From Paracamarosporium sp. OC-R06-R3 (taxonomy: Eukaryota; Ascomycota; Dothideomycetes; Pleosporales; Didymosphaeriaceae), in assembly GCA_019828545.1 (NCBI GenBank), contig JACVRA010000154.1:62001-126000 (forward strand): DNA of 64,000 nt, read 5' to 3'. The position numbers and the translations under genes are program-made. The number at the start of each line of letters is the position of its first letter. Position 1 is the stretch's first letter. Of this stretch, positions 59,214 to 64,000 are shown one piece after another. Below the pieces are notes generated by a model. It was not told the DNA's origin. It ran no database searches and saw nothing but the letters and a program-made list of their open reading frames with translations.

Positions 59214-61728
59214 TCAGAATGGTTGGCCCTCGAAATCCTCGCCGTTGAGCATCCTCCTCGCTTCATCGAGCCTCCTCCGCCACTCTTTTCGCTCGTACTG
59301 GTCGCCGTTTGTACTCCTTAGGTTGCTGCAGACCTGCTGGAAGCTAGCAGCCAGGCTGTAGATGAGCTGTTTCTCCTCCTCGCTCAAGGCCAATTGCGGC
59401 TCGTCCCGCGGCGATTCGAGCAAGATGGAGAAGATCTTCGAGGTCTGGAGGCCGGTGACAAGATCGCCGGAGCTAGGAGATGACACACGGGACAGTGTCG
59501 AGGTGGAGTTTTGCGATGGAGAACCGGAGCTATTGGGTTTTCGTATGTTGTGTGCAGAATCGGAGCGAGGCGAGGTGACCATGTTTTGCAGCGCAGACTG
59601 CTGACTGGGGAACATTTGCTTGTCGAACTGGTCCATCTGCGGATTGTCCTCCTCATCGTCTGATAAGTCCTCTGCGGCCGTCGCGAACGAGGCTACAGTC
59701 GAGACCGAAGCCACACTCGAATTGCGCGCATGCATGGATACTCGCTTCGCGGAACCCGTAGACACATTGCGGGTATGGAGGATTGTAGTCACTGGCCTGG
59801 TAGTAGCGACCGAGTCGATCGAGCTTGAGCTGCTGGAAGAACCAGGACGGGCGGCACTATATGTTCCCATGGCACTGTGTAAGAAGAAATTCTCGTAGTC
59901 GAATGCATCTATGCGATCTTCGTGACGTTCCGTAGTCGGCATCTCGTAGACGGCATCTTCATAGATACTGGAACCTGTGTCTACGTCGTCTCCAGCTACT
60001 GAGAGGAAATCGTCGTCGTCGGTCTCATCCAGTTTCAGACCCAGACCTACAGCACCGGACTCATCTTCTTTGGTCTTATGCTCGTCCCAGTCGTCGTCGA
60101 ATTCGTTCGATGTATAATCGTCTTCTTCGAGTTCGGGTGTTGACTGCTCGTGCTCACGAGCCACTTCCTTGACTGCATATGTGTGGTCTGGGTGGGGTGC
60201 AGTGACCGGATGCCTTGCCGTCGAATCACTGGCTTCATCCTCATACAATGCCTTTCTGGTGGGAGATTCAAACTTGAACCCCACACCAGCGTCGGCGCTG
60301 ATGGGTGAGCCTGGAGTCTTGTACGCTTCCGTGCCTGAATACCAGGTTTCGGCTGAAGTGAACGGGCTAGGTGCACGCAAGCTCTGTTGACTCCGTCGTC
60401 GCATACTGTCTTCTTGCGTTTTCAATCTCAAATTCGATATTCTATGTTTGAGATCGTGTACTTGATCGCGCAAGCTACTTGTAGTGGAAGCGGAGCGATG
60501 GAGCCTTGGCGATTCGTCCTCTGGCAAGGTTTCCAGAACGTTGGGTGGTGACCTAGAACCCCTGGATTGAGTACGCAAGGAGTCGTCTTGGCCTCGCGGG
60601 TCGCGCATCACCTCAAAACTCCGCGACTCTCTAATTGGGAACCGGCCGTTGCCATATCCCTCAGGGGACCATGGACCACTCCCGTGTCCCATTGCACTCG
60701 ATGATCGTTTTGATTGCTGTGCTTTGGCCATATACGACGGTGAGGAGAACGGCAAGGGAACAGAAGTTTCGCTCATGCCGCGAGTGTGAACCGGACTACC
60801 AACTGTTGAAAGTGGAGAAGATTGATACGATCGGTTTCGAGGAGGTATTGGCCCTATCCCAGCGTATAGTCTTCTGTCTCGTTCGCGCGCTGCGTTTATC
60901 TGGTGCTGGAGTTCTGTTGCCATCTTCGAGCTGTTAAAGGTTGGTGATACAACAAGCGACTGTCGCGCGCCTCTTATGTTATTTTCCATCACCTATTCAC
61001 GGTCAGTCTTTCGCAACTCCTTTTCTAAGTAGTTCTCGTACATTAAGCCGCTTCTTCGCGTCTGCCAAAATCATTTCCGCTCGTTTCGCATAGAGGTCGG
61101 ATGAATATGCGGGTTCGTTGTGATGGATGGTTCCAGTCTGCCATTTTTCATTCCCTTTTTCACTGTCCGATGTCGTGATAGGAGACTGGTCCTGGTTTTC
61201 TGCATCATCCAAGTCCACGCCGCTGTCATCGAAGCCCTGACTGTCGAACCCAGGCCACCTATTTCGGATCATCTCCAAATCCTCGCTGTTCAGGCTCGAT
61301 GTTGTACTCAATCGCCGTTGCGGTGGGCTGTGGTAGTCGCTGGGGTCCGGGTTCAAAAGGCCATCCTGCACAGTTGGCGAGGACGCTATAGTGTCGTCAG
61401 TGAGCGCCGGACTTTTTACATCTGCTTGCGGAGTGTTCATGTTTCGGAGAGTGGAGCGCGAGCTCTGCGACGAGAGCGGTGGTGAGTTTCTGAGTTGTGG
61501 GGATCGTCGTGGGGGCGCAGTTGCCAAAGTTATCGTGTGCGTGGAGCGGTTCGCATGAGTGTAGAAGCTCGACGGCGAGGGCGGCCGTTCTATGAACAAT
61601 GGAGGTGATATGCTGCGAATGGCGTCCCCGGGCAGTATCATGGAGCTGTCGAAGGACCTTTCGCTGAGGGTGGGCGAGCGCGGCGACAAGGGGAGACCCG
61701 ACGGCGCAGCAACGGGAGCAGCTGCCAT
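59214..61728 (-). CDS. Conserved filamentous-fungal protein of unknown function
   Basis: Two exons, 61042-61728 and 59214-60992, joined over a 49-bp intron (GTACGA...GAATAG, phase 0); 821 residues from ATG 61728 (MAAAPVAAPSGLPLSPRS). Most is Ser/Pro-rich and likely disordered. Conserved-looking islands: LPLSPRSPTLSERSFDSSMILPGDAIR at the start; a helical stretch around the splice site, YAKRAEMILADAKKRLN joined to VMENNIRGARQSLVVSP; a short coiled coil (LRDQVHDLKHRISNLRLK); DAFDYENFFLHSAMG; and a C-terminal helix pair (ALSEEEKQLIYSLAASFQQVCSNL, RKEWRRRLDEARRMLNGE). The helical island spanning the junction supports the intron. This pattern recurs in other Pezizomycotina genomes as a hypothetical protein; I do not know a function. 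A role as a phosphorylated scaffold is a guess. Confidence 0.82.
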
Positions 61729-62808
61729 TATGATGTTGGGCGGCGGGTTGTAGGAGCGCGGCACAAGATTAACATGATTCAGGTCGTACCGAGGCCGCAA
61801 CGTCTCGCCTCACAGTGCAACTCGACCTGGCGCAGCGAGATTCCGAAGAGGGTAACGAGAGATATAGAAATGGAGCGACACGAGGAGACGCGTGCAGGAA
61901 AACAGTCAGCTCTCCGTCGCGTAGGGGGAAACGGGCATTAGCTCTGTGAAATGAAGGCGCACTGACAATCTGCTGCTGCTAGCATGGCCGTTTAGGGGCA
62001 CAGTCGACAGCGATCCCCCGTCCGCGCGGACTTTCCTCTGGCTCCTCTCTGCCTTGACCCACAGTCTTTCGGAGCCTCCCTGGAGCGCCATTGGATGTTT
62101 CGTTTTGTGATCTCATGCTAAGGACAAGCCCGCGATCCAAGGCGCCGGCTGCATGCTCCAGCAGAATCGCTACCACAAACCTCCGCGCGTTGGGTGTGGG
62201 GAGCATCAACCCTCTAAAACCCATGTTTGTTTGTTTATTATCATTGTCTGCAAAAGTGCGACGTGTTAATTGGTCAACTGTCCAAGTCAATGTGTCAGAG
62301 CGGTGGGCACGACAATAGCGCCGCAGCGAACGCTCGAGTCCGTCGACGAACGCCATCCCGCTCGCGGCGGATCGCGCCGTCAGAGTACCATGGTATAAAC
62401 CTAATGCAGGCTTGCAGGCGTGACACAATACTCTCCAGTTGACATGTCAACACCAGAACATAACTTCCTATGAAGACTAATTTTGGTGTTGTGGAGACAG
62501 CACTGCCGCGTACCTGGGCCATGGAGAGACATCGCTCGCCCACGGATCCCAGTCCAAGATCCAACATTTTAGCCGGTCAGTGTTTCGCACAAATAAGACA
62601 TGGCTAAAACTATAGTATGTATAAAATGAGATTGTTTGATTGCAGCAATGCCCGCTGTCTATCCGAATACTATACCACCGAGTACTGCCGACCTCGGTAT
62701 GAGAGACTATGCCGCAAACGCCGTCCAATGCTGATTGGTATCTGAAACATATTCTGTGTTCATGCAATGCTCGCTATATTATACGAAGATGCTATCGTGA
62801 GGGGGGTA
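61729..62808. other. Gap between Sld3-like gene and the conserved unknown gene
   Basis: Promoter side of the gene starting at 61728 and 3' flank of the Sld3-like gene, both leftward. A TTTGTTTG repeat lies at 62225-62234. Frames up to 149 codons on the minus strand (61979-62428) show no recognisable domain and are not called. Confidence 0.55.
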
Positions 62809-64000
62809 TCATGTGAAGTCATCATTATCGTTCCAGCCGAGAGCGTCATAAATCGAGGCTTCATCCACGGGCTCTGGCTCCTGTGAGAGAGTCGGCAAAG
62901 GCGACTCGGCAATCTGCGCAGGTGATACTTTCTTCTTAGGAGTGGCAAAAAGAGTTCGAGAAGTTGGCGCAAGGGTGTTGAGTTCGTGGGGTGAGTTGAT
63001 CATTTTGCTTGGAGTTGCTTCCACAACTTGAGGTGGGGAGTCGAAAGGCATATGCACCGACCTAGCCTTGGATGGTGTTGTGAGGATCTTCCTGCCGTTT
63101 GGTGCCGGGATGGAAATTTTCCGGCCACCTTGTGGTTTGGATGGCGTTTCAGCGACCCCTTGTGGCGCCAAAGTTCGGACAGTTGCGCTACGCTGAACGG
63201 TTGAGGGCACTATCGAAGACGGTAGACGTGCGGCTGAAGAGGGGATGCAGAAGTCGCTCGAAGGAGGTCCATCGGACTGTCGAGGACGAACAAATGGATT
63301 ATCTTGATGGATCGGCGTCTGCTGTACCATATCCTTCGTTCTTCTGCGAGCGCTTGGGGTCGCAGTCACTTGAACGTCCTTCGTGATCTTCCTCACAGGA
63401 TTGGCTGGCTTTCTCGACCTATTGGCTGAACCGAGAGAACCAAGACCACGTCTTTCAACATCATCTGCGTAACTTCCTGCGGCAAGTCCACGGTTGGGTT
63501 TCTTCAGAGCTGAAATAGCTTCTTGAAGATCATCCTCCACCCTCTTCCTCTGCTTTGCCCTCGCAGCGGCTGCCTTGGATGTAGTGTTCAAGTCCATTTC
63601 CCGCCCTTTGAGGAGCTTCAGGTGGGATGCTGACTGCCTAGCGGCATTTGACGGGCTACGTTGAAACGGTATGGCTGATAGAGGCACCTCACTCCCCTCT
63701 CGCTTGATGCCATTCAAAACTGCGGAGTCAGTCGCAGACCTGTTCAGTGATGGGGCTCGTACAGAGCCGATTCTCCCCGTGGTCTCTGTAACGACACGGC
63801 CAAGGGTTCGTCGCGGCTTTTTGGACTCCGATTCCTTTGGTTCACCGGATTTCCGCGACACGGTTGGAGGCCTCATGGCCTTGCGTTTCGGTGGTGACAA
63901 AGGCGCTGGGCCACCAAGCTTTTTGTTGACCATCCTTGCCTGTTCTGGCAGCCTGTTCATGTAAAAAGGAATAATGACTTCAACACAGAAACTTTGCAGG
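62809..64000 (-). CDS. Probable DNA replication initiation factor Sld3, C-terminal part (5' end beyond the right edge)
   Basis: Minus-strand frame open from the right edge to TGA at 62809, 397 codons visible. An ATG at 63960 exists, but the frame continues in protein-like sequence to the edge (VEVIIPFYMNRLPEQARMVN), so the gene surely starts outside. Sld3-type signatures: NKKLGGP, a basic stretch with PLSPPKRK, LNRSATDSAVLNGIKREGSEVPLSAIP, then a helix KAAAARAKQRKRVEDDLQEAISALKKPNRGLA and VQVTATPSARR. Several SP/TP sites (TPSK, SPPQ, SPAQ) could be CDK targets: in yeast, CDK-phosphorylated Sld3 binds Dpb11 and, with Sld7, recruits Cdc45 to origins. Identification rests on remembered family blocks from the middle and end of the protein; the Cdc45-binding domain is mostly outside the window. 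Confidence 0.7.
   Translation of the reverse strand, partial: LQSFCVEVIIPFYMNRLPEQARMVNKKLGGPAPLSPPKRKAMRPPTVSRKSGEPKESESKKPRRTLGRVVTETTGRIGSVRAPSLNRSATDSAVLNGIKREGSEVPLSAIPFQRSPSNAARQSASHLKLLKGREMDLNTTSKAAAARAKQRKRVEDDLQEAISALKKPNRGLAAGSYADDVERRGLGSLGSANRSRKPANPVRKITKDVQVTATPSARRRTKDMVQQTPIHQDNPFVRPRQSDGPPSSDFCIPSSAARLPSSIVPSTVQRSATVRTLAPQGVAETPSKPQGGRKISIPAPNGRKILTTPSKARSVHMPFDSPPQVVEATPSKMINSPHELNTLAPTSRTLFATPKKKVSPAQIAESPLPTLSQEPEPVDEASIYDALGWNDNDDFT

Overview
This window is nuclear DNA of a filamentous ascomycete (Pezizomycotina, probably Dothideomycetes). The sequence shows genes split by 44-62 bp introns with GTRNGT donors and CTAAC/CTGAC-type branch sites, HET-domain proteins, an RGS-LOV photoreceptor, an AA12-type PQQ sugar oxidoreductase and class-wide fungal housekeeping genes. 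The class assignment is inference. No bacterial, viral or organellar gene was seen.

Layout. 1-4.3 kb: a possible 3' end of a gene at the left edge, then a GC-rich block with simple repeats, then AT-rich DNA. 4.3-6.3 kb: HET-domain gene. 8.5-10 kb: S-adenosylhomocysteinase (strongly biased codons, 50-bp intron, CT-rich leader). 10.4-11.7 kb: a cluster of short tandem repeats. 12.3-17 kb, minus strand: a WHI2/KCTD-like BTB protein and a complete five-exon GCN20-type ABC-F ATPase. 18.9-22.1 kb: a 1045-residue disordered conserved fungal protein. 24.5-26.2 kb: secreted, probably GPI-anchored PQQ sugar dehydrogenase. 27.2-28.9 kb: F-box protein. 28.9-33.2 kb: gene-free AT-rich DNA holding a degenerate tandem array with a 275-bp period and one copy of a dispersed repeat.

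33.2-36.6 kb, minus: RNase P/MRP subunit (Rpp40 family) and a class I sirtuin. 37.3-38.2 kb: zinc-cysteine F-box-like protein. 38.7-39.2 kb: small Ser/Thr-rich putative membrane protein. 39.9-42.2 kb, minus: RGS-LOV blue-light receptor, divergent from 43.5-44.5 kb casein kinase 2 beta subunit. 45.3 kb: second copy of the dispersed repeat. 45.8-48.1 kb, minus: second HET protein. 49.9-57.7 kb, minus: a gene for a 2.5-thousand-residue low-complexity protein built from Trp-Gly/poly-Lys modules. 59.2-61.7 kb, minus: conserved disordered protein. 62.8 kb to the right edge, minus: C-terminal part of a probable Sld3 replication factor.

The genes do not form one pathway or a secondary-metabolite cluster; this is mostly conserved housekeeping DNA interrupted by repeat-rich, HET-containing accessory segments. 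The most interesting items are the RGS-LOV receptor sharing a promoter region with CK2 beta, the giant W-G/K-tract repeat protein, the 275-bp tandem array, and a 73-bp block present twice with a single mismatch inside otherwise diverged flanks. Splice sites were called by eye from reading-frame continuity and GT/AG signals; where several sites fit, this is stated.
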